Positions 50,427 through 58,218 of a DNA stretch of 64,000 nucleotides are shown in pieces (position 1 is the first letter of the stretch; the number at the start of each line of letters is the position of its first letter). The notes below the pieces were generated by a model that had not been told where the DNA came from, ran no database searches, and saw only the letters and a program-made list of their open reading frames with translations. A program made the position numbers and the translations under genes. The stretch covers positions 372,001-436,000 of the forward strand of contig NZ_QRGO01000001.1 of the NCBI RefSeq assembly GCF_003367195.1, given 5' to 3'. The DNA is from Undibacter mobilis. Its GTDB lineage: Bacteria > Pseudomonadota > Alphaproteobacteria > Rhizobiales > Xanthobacteraceae.

Positions 50427-50603
50427 ATGTCGTTATCCGCGATCGAGAACTTCCTGCAGAACGCGCGAGCCCAGATCTCGCAGCGGGACATCAACGAAAG
50501 CTATTTGCGGGCCCTGACCGAGATGACCCGCGAGATCAAACGGCTGGAAGACGAAGTCCGCCGCGTCCAGCGCGATGTGCGCGTGGGCCGCCGTTTCGGC
50601 TGA
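50427..50603 (+). CDS. Small helical protein, function unknown
   Basis: The 58-residue product (MSLSAIENFLQNARAQISQR at the start, ending in VQRDVRVGRRFG) is mostly charged, with a predicted amphipathic coiled-coil-like stretch in the middle (LRALTEMTREIKRLEDEVRR). It has no Cys or membrane segment. Codon use fits the genome and a CGTTGTATTGTGTGGGG region precedes it, but the ribosome site is weak. I recognise no named family. It is convergent with the next small gene. Confidence 0.5.
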   Translation: MSLSAIENFLQNARAQISQRDINESYLRALTEMTREIKRLEDEVRRVQRDVRVGRRFG

Positions 50604-50618
50604 TTTACTGGACTTTTC

Positions 50619-50837
50619 TCAAGTACGCTTACGCAGCTCGTAGCGCTCTTCCGCGACAATCTGGATCAGATCGCACCCGCATTCGTTGGCGAAGGCGCGC
50701 AAGGCCGCGCGCGCGAACGGGTCAGGCTCCCCGGGGGGAAATAGACCTCCGAACTGCGCATAAGGCAGATCGAAGATGTGCCCCGCCGGCATGTCCGCCA
50801 AGTAGCTCCTGAGCACGTCGCTGGTCAGTTTCGCCAT
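50619..50837 (-). CDS. Small conserved-looking protein, function unknown
   Basis: The 72-residue product starts MAKLTSDVLRSYLADMPAGH and ends IVAEERYELRKRT. It contains two Cys in ANECGCDLIQ. It has no signal or membrane segment. It is divergent from the znuA gene across the Zur-like site, about 120 bases away, so it could be part of a zinc-regulated pair, but nothing in the sequence shows that. A longer in-frame start at 50927 lacks support. Confidence 0.5.
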   Translation of the reverse strand: MAKLTSDVLRSYLADMPAGHIFDLPYAQFGGLFPPGEPDPFARAALRAFANECGCDLIQIVAEERYELRKRT

Positions 50838-50960
50838 GATTTCGATCCAATTGCCCGGCCGGGCACGGCCGTTAGAGGGCGTGATAACGCCCCTTAAGTC
50901 TCTGATCAAAGCCGGAAACCGGAGCATTCTCCTGCAAAGGCCCCGGCGGGCTTGCCAGAG

Positions 50961-50982
50961 GAAATGTTATAATATTACATCC
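50961..50982 (+). promoter_or_regulatory. Zur-like operator before znuA
   Basis: GAAATGTTATAATATTACATCC contains the imperfect palindrome ATGTTATAATATTACAT with one mismatched pair. It is much more AT-rich than its surroundings and resembles alphaproteobacterial Zur boxes (recalled core GTTATAATATAAC). It lies 22 bases before the znuA ATG, overlapping where the core promoter would be. Confidence 0.7.
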
Positions 50983-51003
50983 TTCGCGAACCCACCCTCT
51001 GAC

Positions 51004-51912
51004 ATGACGAGTTTGCCCATGCACGCCCGATCCTTTGCTCCTTTCGCGGCTGTCTTCGCGTTGCTTGCGTTGCCCTTTGCGACGGCCCAGGCCCAGACCA
51101 CCGCTTGGCCCCTGAAGGTGGTGGCGGCCGAGAACTTCTACGGCGGCATCGCCGCCCAGATCGGCGGCGCCCATGTCAGCGTCTCCAATATCATCGCCAA
51201 TCCGGATCAGGACCCCCATTCCTTCGAGGCGACGCCCGGCCAGGTGCGCCAGGTGGCCGACGCCAAGATCGTGATTTTCAACGGCGGACACTACGACGAG
51301 TGGATGGAAAAGCTGCTGAAGGCCGCGCCGCGCAAGGACCGCCTCACGGTCAATGCCGCCGCGGTGGTGAAGGCCAAGCACGGCGGCAACCCGCATCTGT
51401 GGTACGCGCCGGCGACCATGCCGGCCGTCGCCAAGGCCATGGCCGCGGCCTTCACCAAGGCCGATGCCGCCCATGCCAGCGATTACGCCGCCAATCTCGA
51501 CAAGGTGCTCGCCGAGCTGGAGCGCGTGACCCAGCGCGTCGGCCAGCTCCGCGAGAAGCACAAGGGCAAGCCCGTGACGGCGACCGAGCCGGTGTTCGGC
51601 CTGATGGCGGAGGCCCTTGGCCTCACCATGCGCAACGAGAAATTCCAGCTCGCACTGATGAATGAATCCGAGCCGAGCGCCCGCGACATTGCCGCTTTCG
51701 AGAGCGACCTCAAAGCCCGCAAGGTGAAGGTGCTGCTCTATAATTCGCAGGTGTCGGAAAAGCTAGCGCAGCGGCTGGTGGACATCGCCAATCAGTCGAA
51801 AGTGCCGGTCGTCGGCGTCACCGAGACCCAGCCGGCCGACAAGTCCTTCGTCGACTGGATGCTCGGCCAGCTCGACGCCCTCGACAAGGCGCTCGACACG
51901 CCCGGCGCGTGA
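51004..51912 (+). CDS. znuA: Zinc ABC transporter substrate-binding protein
   Basis: The 302-residue precursor has a signal peptide (MHARSFAPFAAVFALLALPF, then ATAQAQ) and a cluster A-I metal-binding fold with the conserved NPDQDPHSFEATPGQVRQV and a GNPHLWYAPATMPAVAKA helix. It lacks the long His/Asp loop of many ZnuA proteins. The second start at 51019 is also possible. It is separated from znuC by an intergenic repeat of 184 bases. The Zur-like site upstream supports zinc as the ligand, although manganese-type relatives look similar. Confidence 0.85.
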   Translation: MTSLPMHARSFAPFAAVFALLALPFATAQAQTTAWPLKVVAAENFYGGIAAQIGGAHVSVSNIIANPDQDPHSFEATPGQVRQVADAKIVIFNGGHYDEWMEKLLKAAPRKDRLTVNAAAVVKAKHGGNPHLWYAPATMPAVAKAMAAAFTKADAAHASDYAANLDKVLAELERVTQRVGQLREKHKGKPVTATEPVFGLMAEALGLTMRNEKFQLALMNESEPSARDIAAFESDLKARKVKVLLYNSQVSEKLAQRLVDIANQSKVPVVGVTETQPADKSFVDWMLGQLDALDKALDTPGA

Positions 51913-51913
51913 T

Positions 51914-52077
51914 AACGACTCCCCACCCCTGCTCCCCTTCGCCGCGAATTGCGGGAAGGCTCAGGGGTGAGGGCTCTTTGCGATTGAAATGCCGGTGCAG
52001 CGGTGACAGCTTCTCCCCCACCCCAGACCCCTCTCAGCCACGCGCAAGCGCGTGTGCGGTGAGGGGAAGACCACCGC
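51914..52077. repeat. GC-rich intergenic repeat between znuA and znuC
   Basis: The stretch contains CACCCCTGCTCCCCTTCGCC with a downstream GGCTCAGGGGTGAGGG that can pair, and a second CCCACCCCAGACCCCTCTC followed by GCGTGTGCGGTGAGGGGAAG. It looks like the common bradyrhizobial C-rich repeat type and separates two genes that should be co-transcribed. No coding capacity was supported. Confidence 0.55.
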
Positions 52078-52096
52078 ATTCGCAGATTGCCATCGG

Positions 52097-52933
52097 ATGA
52101 CCACCAGCGCCGTCATCGAACTCGACCATGCCACCATCGCGATCGGCGGCCGCGCCGTGCTGCGCGAGGTGAGCTTTGCCATTGCGCCCGGCGAATTCAT
52201 CGGCGTGCTGGGACCGAACGGCGCCGGCAAGACGACATTGATGCGCGCGATCCTCGGCCTGCTGCCGCCGGCGGGCGGCGTGCTCCGCGTGTTCGGCGCG
52301 CTCCCGGCGCGCGGCAATGCCACCATCGGCTATCTGCCGCAATTGCGCACCGTGCTGCCCGACCTGCGGATCCGCGGGCTCGATTACATCGCCAGTTCGC
52401 TCAACGGCGAACGCTGGGGCTTGCCGTCGCTGACCGCCGCCGACCGCAACGCCATCGAACAGACGCTGGACGCCGTCGGCGCCGCCGATCTGGCGCGGCG
52501 GCCGCTGTCCGACATGTCGGGCGGCGAACGGCAGCGGCTGCTGCTGGCGCAGGCGCTGATGGGCAACCCGAAACTGCTGCTGCTCGACGAGCCGCTGATC
52601 AGCCTCGACGCCCGGCATCAGGAAGTCGTCATCGAGGTGGTGCGCAAGATCGCGCGCGAACGCGGCATTACGGTTCTGTTCTCGGCGCATGAGCTCAACC
52701 AGTTGCTCGGCGCCATCGACAAGGTGCTCTATCTCGGCAACGGCCACGCCGCGCTCGGCACGGTGGACGAGGTCGTCACGGCGCCGGTGTTGTCGCAGCT
52801 CTACGACACCGAGATCGAGGTCGTGCGCGCCGCCGGCCATATCTTCGTGATGTCGCGCGGCCGCGACGTCGAGCGCGATGCGCATATGCACGATCACGGG
52901 CACGCGCACGACCACCACGGCCATCACCATTAA
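52097..52933 (+). CDS. znuC: Zinc ABC transporter ATP-binding protein
   Basis: The 278-residue ATPase has Walker A GVLGPNGAGKTTLMRAILGL, a signature SGGERQRLLLAQALM, Walker B LLLLDEPLISLDARH and a switch His (LFSAHELNQLL). The C-terminus (MHDHGHAHDHHGHHH) is His-rich, typical of metal-family ATPases. It energises ZnuB. The ATG at 52097 was chosen over an in-frame upstream start in the repeat. The permease gene follows after 12 bases. Confidence 0.9.
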   Translation: MTTSAVIELDHATIAIGGRAVLREVSFAIAPGEFIGVLGPNGAGKTTLMRAILGLLPPAGGVLRVFGALPARGNATIGYLPQLRTVLPDLRIRGLDYIASSLNGERWGLPSLTAADRNAIEQTLDAVGAADLARRPLSDMSGGERQRLLLAQALMGNPKLLLLDEPLISLDARHQEVVIEVVRKIARERGITVLFSAHELNQLLGAIDKVLYLGNGHAALGTVDEVVTAPVLSQLYDTEIEVVRAAGHIFVMSRGRDVERDAHMHDHGHAHDHHGHHH

Positions 52934-52945
52934 GGCAACGGCACA

Positions 52946-53746
52946 GTGTTCCAGTACGACTTCGTTATCAACGCCTTCATCGCCGCCGGCATCGTCGCCG
53001 TGGTGTCGGGCGTGACCGGTTACTTCCTGGTGATGCGCGGGCAGACCTTTGCCGGCCACGCGCTGTCGCATATCGGTTTTGCCGGCGCGACCGGCGCGGG
53101 TCTGATCGGCTTGTCGCCGCTGGCGGGCCTTGTCGGCTTCACGCTGATCGCCGGCGTCGCCATGGGGCTGATGGGCGAACGCCTCGCCAACCGCGACGTC
53201 GCCATCGGCGTGGTGCTGTCGCTGGCGCTCGGTTTCGGCATCCTGTTTCTCTATTACTATACGTCGTTCGCCACCCAGGCGACGGCGCTGCTGTTCGGCA
53301 ACGTGCTTGCGGTCGATATGGAGATGATCCGGGCGCTGTCCGCGCTCGGCGCGGCGACACTCATCCTGCTCGCCATCATCATGCGGCCGCTGATCTTCGC
53401 CTCGTTGCAGCCTGAGCTTGCCGAAGCCAAGGGCGTGCCGCTGCGCTTCATCTCGACCGTGTTCCTGGCTTTGGTGGCGCTGGCCGTCGCGGCCTGCGCC
53501 CAGATCGTCGGCGTGCTGATGGTATTCACGCTGATGGTCGGGCCGGCGGCGGCGGCGCAGCGTCTGGTCAACGGCCTGTGGAGTGGGCTCGCGCTCGCTG
53601 CGGTAATCGCGCTGGCCGAGGCCTGGCTCGGCATCGTCATCGCCTACCACACTGACTGGCCGGTGAGCTTCTGCATCGCGCTGCTGAGCGCGACGATCTA
53701 TTTCGCCGCGGCGATGCGGCCGGCGACGGATCGGCACGCTCACTAG
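52946..53746 (+). CDS. znuB: Zinc ABC transporter permease
   Basis: The 266-residue permease has about eight helices and ABC-3 family motifs: VTGYFLVMRGQTFAGHALSHIGFAGATGA (helix with conserved His), LLFGNVLAVDMEM, and GVLMVFTLMVGPAAAAQRL. The start is a GTG at 52946. It forms the membrane channel with ZnuC and ZnuA for zinc import. A bidirectional terminator follows. Confidence 0.92.
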   Translation: MFQYDFVINAFIAAGIVAVVSGVTGYFLVMRGQTFAGHALSHIGFAGATGAGLIGLSPLAGLVGFTLIAGVAMGLMGERLANRDVAIGVVLSLALGFGILFLYYYTSFATQATALLFGNVLAVDMEMIRALSALGAATLILLAIIMRPLIFASLQPELAEAKGVPLRFISTVFLALVALAVAACAQIVGVLMVFTLMVGPAAAAQRLVNGLWSGLALAAVIALAEAWLGIVIAYHTDWPVSFCIALLSATIYFAAAMRPATDRHAH

Positions 53747-53757
53747 GACAAAAGCAA

Positions 53758-53781
53758 ACGGCCCCGCCGAAGCGGGGCCGT
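53758..53781. terminator. Bidirectional terminator between znuB and the TAXI gene
   Basis: ACGGCCCCGC (53758-53767) and GCGGGGCCGT (53772-53781) form a perfect 10-bp stem around CGAA, between the convergent ends of znuB and the TAXI binding-protein gene. No long U tract, but the position is right for both directions. Confidence 0.75.
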
Positions 53782-53814
53782 CACTGGGTCGATCAAAGGC
53801 GAACTCTCGGCGCC

Positions 53815-54777
53815 TTACATCTTGGCGCCGCGCTCCTTGAAGAACTTCACCGCACCCGGATGCCACGGAACCGGCGAGTTGTCCTTGATCTGGTTCTCGA
53901 CCGAGAAGCTGCTGGCTTCCTTGTGAACGGCGACGAGATCGGCCTTCTTGTCCACGATCAGCTTGACGATGTTATAGGCATCCTGCTCCGACATCTTGTC
54001 GCCGGTGACGAGGATGTTCCACACCGCCGATGCCTTGTTGGCCTTGCCCTGGTTCGGATAAGTGCCGGCCTTGATGTCGACCGCCGCGTACAGGTTGTTG
54101 TACTTGTCGTTCATCTTCTTCACGACGTCGGAGTGATCGACGAGCTTCATCGTGACGCCCGGCGTGGCGCCGAGATCGGTCACGGCCGCGGTCGGCAGAC
54201 CGCCGACCCAGAAGAAGGCGTCGATCTTGCGGTCCTTGATGGCGTTTACCGATTCCGCGACGCCGAGGCGCTCGCGCTTCATGTCCTTGTCCTTGTCCAG
54301 GCCGCCGGCCTCGATGACGCGGAACGCCATCACTTCGGTGGCGCTGCCCGGCGAACCGGTCGAGACGCGCTTGCCCTTGAGATCCGCAATCGAATTGATG
54401 CCGGTGCCATCGATCGTCACGACGTGCATGACGTTCGGATAGAGCACCATCAGCGTCTGCAAGTTGACCTTGCCGCTCTTGAACTTGTCTTCGCCCTTGA
54501 ACGCATCGAGCGCGGCATCGGCCATCGAGAAGCCGATCTCGCTCTGGCCCGAGCCGATGAGCTTGAGGTTGTCGACCGAACCGCCGGTGACCTCGGCAGT
54601 CGCCTGCGTGTTGGGCAGATTCTTCGAGATCAGATTGGCGAGGCCGCCGCCGATCGGATAGTAGACGCCGCCCGTGCCGCCCGTGCCGATGGCGATGGTG
54701 CGCTGCTGCGCCGTTGCGCCCATTGAGAGCGATACCGTGGCCGCGGCCGCCAGTACGCCGACGAAAAACTTGTTCAT
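53815..54777 (-). CDS. TAXI-family TRAP transporter solute-binding protein
   Basis: The 320-residue precursor has a Sec signal peptide (MNKFFVGVLAAAATVSLSMGATA) and the TAXI pattern IGTGGTGGVYYPIGGGLANL at the mature start, with STGSPGSATEVMAFRVIEAG and WVGGLPTAAVTDL further on. It captures a solute in the periplasm and hands it to the fused DctM/Q-like permease encoded upstream in the operon. Glutamate, taurine and other ligands are known in relatives; none can be assigned here. Confidence 0.92.
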   Translation of the reverse strand: MNKFFVGVLAAAATVSLSMGATAQQRTIAIGTGGTGGVYYPIGGGLANLISKNLPNTQATAEVTGGSVDNLKLIGSGQSEIGFSMADAALDAFKGEDKFKSGKVNLQTLMVLYPNVMHVVTIDGTGINSIADLKGKRVSTGSPGSATEVMAFRVIEAGGLDKDKDMKRERLGVAESVNAIKDRKIDAFFWVGGLPTAAVTDLGATPGVTMKLVDHSDVVKKMNDKYNNLYAAVDIKAGTYPNQGKANKASAVWNILVTGDKMSEQDAYNIVKLIVDKKADLVAVHKEASSFSVENQIKDNSPVPWHPGAVKFFKERGAKM

Positions 54778-54881
54778 CCGTATCCTCCGATTGCTGATTT
54801 TCAATGCCGGCCGGCTGATCCCGGCTTCTGCTGTCTATTGTGCCGCCTGAAGGCCGTTATTCCAACGCCTTTTTTGAGATG

Positions 54882-57086
54882 TCACGCGAGTGCAGCCGAA
54901 GGCCGCGGCCCCTTCCATTGCCAGAGCAACAGGGCCGCGCCCAAGGCGAGGCCAAATGGCGCCGGATGCGGAATGTCGGCGCCGATGACCTTTTCGATCC
55001 CCGCCTCCAGCAGGCTTGGGAACACCAGCAGCAGGCCGCAAATCGTGAACAGAATGCGCTCGACGACCGTGGTCGCGCGGAGCGCCCAGTTCTGCGCCGC
55101 CGCCGATAGCGCGCCGAGGCCGGCCGCGGTGACGAAGGTAATCCAGACGATGCTCCAGACCGTGCCGTCCTTCGGCATTTTCAGCAGGAGGCCGATGCCG
55201 AGCGGATCGAGCACGAAGACGAAGGGCACGAGGAAGGCCGGCAGCGTATATTTCCAGGCCTGCAACGTCGTCTTGTAGGGATCGCCACCGGTAATGGCCG
55301 CCGCCGCGAAAGGCGACAATGCGGTCGGTGGCGACACTTCCGAGAGCACGGCGTAATAGAAGATGAACATATGCGCGGCGTAGTCCGGCACGCCGAGCTT
55401 GGTCAACGCCGGCGCGGCGATGACCGCGCAGATGATGTAGGACGCCGTCACCGGCACGGCGAGACCGATGATCCAGACCACCAGCGACGTGTAGATCGCC
55501 GTCATCAGCAGGCTACCGCCGGCCATATCGATGACGATCGACGAGAATTTGAGACCAAGGCCGGTCAGCGTCACGACGCCGACGATGATGCCGGCCGCGG
55601 CGCAGGTTGTCGCCGCACTGAGCACGCCGATCGAGCCATCGGCAAGCGCGGAGGTCAGCTTCTTCGCGGAGGGCATCGCCTTCTGGCCACGCTCCGTCAA
55701 CCCCGAGAAAGCAACCACGGCCATGACGATGAGAATGATCATCGGGAACCAGGCCTGAACCAAGCCTCCAATCGCCGAGGAGGAGAAATTCGGAATCATC
55801 TCCAGAACCACCGCAACGATGGCTGCCCCAAGCAGAGCCAGCAAAACGCGTTGCGGGCCGAGAGAGGTTTCCGGCGTCAGCGCGCTCATGCCGAAGGCAA
55901 GCACGGTGGCATAGAACACCGACAGCATCGGCGAGAAGCCGATCACCATAAAAATCACGACCCCGACCAGCGAGACGAAGTGGAAACCGTACCGCTTCGT
56001 CATCTGCCAGACGGTCATCTCCTGATTGAAGGCAACCTCGCGCGCGCCGAAGCGCAGCGCATCGAGTTCCACCATGAACAGCAGCGAGAGGTAGTAGAGA
56101 CAGGTCGGGATGATCGCCATCCAGATAACATCGAGATAGCCGATCTTGAGAAATTCGGCGATCAGGAACGCGGCGGCGCCGAGGACCGGCGGCGAGATGA
56201 TGGCGCCGAGGCCGCCTGCGGCAAGCAGGCCGCCGGCGGCATTCTTTTCGAAGCCGGCTTTCTTCAGCATCGGCCAGGCGACGGTGCCGATCATCACCGT
56301 GGTCGCGACGCCCGAGCCCGACGGGCCGCCAAGCAGGAACGACGAGGCGACAACCGCACGGCCGGCGCTCGACGGCTTGTTGCCCATGACACCGAGCGAA
56401 AAGTCGATGAAGAATTTTCCGGCGCCCGAATGCTGCAGGATGGCACCGTAGATCGTGAACATGATGATCAGCGATGCCGAGACGTCGACCGCGACGCCGA
56501 AAATGCCTTCGAGTGTGATGAAGAGATGACCGACGAGACGCGCGATGTCGAAGCCGCGATGCGTCCACGGCGGCGGCAGATGCGGGCCCAACATCGCATA
56601 GGCGATGAACAGGATCGCCACGATCGGCATGATCGGACCGGTGGTGCGGCGCGCGGCTTCAAGGACGAGCAGAATGAAGATGCCGCCCATGATGACATCC
56701 ATCCGGTCGGGCACCGTGGCGCGGTCGGTGAAGTCTTCGCCGCCCCACAGCGCATAGAGGATGATGACGATGCCGGCGAGCGCGGGAATGATGTCGAACC
56801 ACTGCAGCCGGTTGCGGAAACGATCCGCCATCGGGAACAGCATGAAGCTGAGCAGCAGAACGAAAGCGACGTGGATGTAGCGCAGCGGCTGCGTCGGAAC
56901 GATATCGTAGGCTGCGTAGAGGTGGAACAGGGTCATCGTGATCGCGATGGCGATCACCGCGGTGCCGACCCAGCCGGTCAGGCGGTTCCCCGCGCCTTCT
57001 TCCTGCTGGACGTATTCTTCGGCTTTGCGCAGACCCTCAGCGGAAATGCTGTCATCGGCTACGGCAGATTTTGGATCCGCTGTCAT
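54882..57086 (-). CDS. TRAP transporter fused permease, TAXI type
   Basis: The 734-residue membrane protein fuses the small and large TRAP permease parts. Hydrophobic segments span nearly the entire length after a soluble N-terminus (SAVADDSISAEGLRKAEEYV). Motifs include GKFFIDFSLGVMGNKPSSAG, ASSFLLGGPSGSGVATTVMIG, PPVLGAAAFLIAEFLKIGYLD and EVSPPTALSPFAAAAITGGDP, the hallmark of the TRAP 4TM/12TM fusion (TIGR02123 type). It is the first gene, with the TAXI binding protein 104 bases downstream. Substrate unknown. Confidence 0.93.
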   Translation of the reverse strand: MTADPKSAVADDSISAEGLRKAEEYVQQEEGAGNRLTGWVGTAVIAIAITMTLFHLYAAYDIVPTQPLRYIHVAFVLLLSFMLFPMADRFRNRLQWFDIIPALAGIVIILYALWGGEDFTDRATVPDRMDVIMGGIFILLVLEAARRTTGPIMPIVAILFIAYAMLGPHLPPPWTHRGFDIARLVGHLFITLEGIFGVAVDVSASLIIMFTIYGAILQHSGAGKFFIDFSLGVMGNKPSSAGRAVVASSFLLGGPSGSGVATTVMIGTVAWPMLKKAGFEKNAAGGLLAAGGLGAIISPPVLGAAAFLIAEFLKIGYLDVIWMAIIPTCLYYLSLLFMVELDALRFGAREVAFNQEMTVWQMTKRYGFHFVSLVGVVIFMVIGFSPMLSVFYATVLAFGMSALTPETSLGPQRVLLALLGAAIVAVVLEMIPNFSSSAIGGLVQAWFPMIILIVMAVVAFSGLTERGQKAMPSAKKLTSALADGSIGVLSAATTCAAAGIIVGVVTLTGLGLKFSSIVIDMAGGSLLMTAIYTSLVVWIIGLAVPVTASYIICAVIAAPALTKLGVPDYAAHMFIFYYAVLSEVSPPTALSPFAAAAITGGDPYKTTLQAWKYTLPAFLVPFVFVLDPLGIGLLLKMPKDGTVWSIVWITFVTAAGLGALSAAAQNWALRATTVVERILFTICGLLLVFPSLLEAGIEKVIGADIPHPAPFGLALGAALLLWQWKGPRPSAALA

Positions 57087-57210
57087 CGTCCCCCCTCAAG
57101 TTCACTTCGACCGGCGGGCTTTGTGCCTTCGAGCCGATCGTTCCGACCGCCCATATCACGTTTGCCGACAGGGCAAAACCTCCGGGACGTTGCATCGCAA
57201 AACGGGAAAA

Positions 57211-57237
57211 GGCGCTGCCACAAAATGCGGCAGCGCC
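57211..57237 (-). terminator. Intrinsic terminator after the bactofilin gene
   Basis: On the minus strand GGCGCTGCC (57237-57229) pairs with GGCAGCGCC (57219-57211) around a 9-base loop, followed by TTTTCCCGTTTTG. It lies about 39 bases beyond the bactofilin stop. Confidence 0.8.
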
Positions 57238-57275
57238 CGATCATTAAACTAAAGGCGCAGATGCAACGCTAGGTG

Positions 57276-57785
57276 TCAGGCCAGCACATCATTATCGATG
57301 CCGGCCGGAGCGCCCACATAGTGCTGCGGCACGAGGTCAAGCGGCTCGGCGGCCGGCGCCAGCGGTGCGAAGTCACGATTGCCGCCAACGTCGTTGACGC
57401 TGGGGGCTTCGACCGGCCGCTCAAGGCGGCGCGAGGAGCCTTCGAACACGACGTTCGGCTCGATACTGAGCGACTTGTTGTAGACCTCGCCCTCGATGCG
57501 GGCGCTGCCCTGAAGCTTCACGGTGTTGCCTTGGATCGTGCCCTTGAAGGAACCCTGCACGATGGCGTCGAGCGCAGTGACATTGCCTTCGACATAGGCG
57601 CCCTCGCCGACAATGAGATGCGCGGCGTGGATATCGCCGAGCACGCGGCCGAACACCTGAACGGCGCCGGCGCAAACGACATTGCCGGTCACCAGCATGC
57701 CGGGACCGAATGTGGTGACGATATCGGGCTGCGCCTTGGAAGCGGAACCCAGGCGGGCCTCGGCGGCCGAATAATCCTTGGACAT
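57276..57785 (-). CDS. Bactofilin (polymer-forming cytoskeletal protein)
   Basis: The 169-residue protein has a short tail, then the right-handed beta-helix of bactofilins: VTTFGPGMLVTGNVVCAGAV, QVFGRVLGDIHAAHLIVGEG, VEGNVTALDAIVQGSFKGTI and QGNTVKLQGSARIEGEVYNKSLSIEPNVVFEGSSRR. Bactofilins polymerise without nucleotide to form scaffolds linked to cell wall and morphology. The ATG at 57785 is chosen; upstream in-frame codons up to 57896 would add a Cys-rich stretch not seen in the family. It is followed by a terminator and is monocistronic. Confidence 0.9.
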   Translation of the reverse strand: MSKDYSAAEARLGSASKAQPDIVTTFGPGMLVTGNVVCAGAVQVFGRVLGDIHAAHLIVGEGAYVEGNVTALDAIVQGSFKGTIQGNTVKLQGSARIEGEVYNKSLSIEPNVVFEGSSRRLERPVEAPSVNDVGGNRDFAPLAPAAEPLDLVPQHYVGAPAGIDNDVLA

Positions 57786-57964
57786 GAAGCTCACGACATC
57801 ACCTTGCTGGTTGGCGTTCCCGTATCCCGCGCAAAAATACCGCGCCCTTTGAACCGGGCCAGCGCAAAGCCGATTCATCACTAATGCGGGCCGCATTAAC
57901 TTAACGGCCGTCGATTGGCGCAGGCGAACTTGATTAAAGCGCCGCCGAAACGCTTAATGTCGGA

Positions 57965-58210
57965 ATGCGGAGCCCTGTTGTAACCAAGGCGAAAGCCACC
58001 CAGACGGCGCGGGACAAGGCCATCGAGGCCGCGGTCAGCCAGTTCATGAAGTCGATCGATCACGCCACGCGGCGCGAGATCGAGAAGCGCCTGCGCAAGG
58101 CGCTTGCCGACGGCGTTGTTAAGCCGGGCGACAGCATCACCGCCGGCATGGGCCTCAAAAGTCCGGACGCCGATCTCGACGTCGCGGTGTTCGGCAAGAT
58201 CAAGCTGTAG
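57965..58210 (+). CDS. Small soluble protein resembling DUF6494
   Basis: The 81-residue product has a helical first half (DKAIEAAVSQFMKSIDHATR followed by REIEKRLRKALADG) and an end with alternating Leu/Val (LKSPDADLDVAVFGKIKL). The layout of a REIE...RKAL helix followed by a short strand tail recalls DUF6494, but I hold this only tentatively. No membrane segment or Cys. It is convergent with the NCS2 permease gene and divergent from bactofilin. Confidence 0.55.
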   Translation: MRSPVVTKAKATQTARDKAIEAAVSQFMKSIDHATRREIEKRLRKALADGVVKPGDSITAGMGLKSPDADLDVAVFGKIKL

Positions 58211-58218
58211 CGCCCGAA

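Noticed and set aside
51914..52077. A small protein gene in the repeat between znuA and znuC
   Set aside because: Short open frames exist on both strands but have no ribosome site and consist of repeat sequence.
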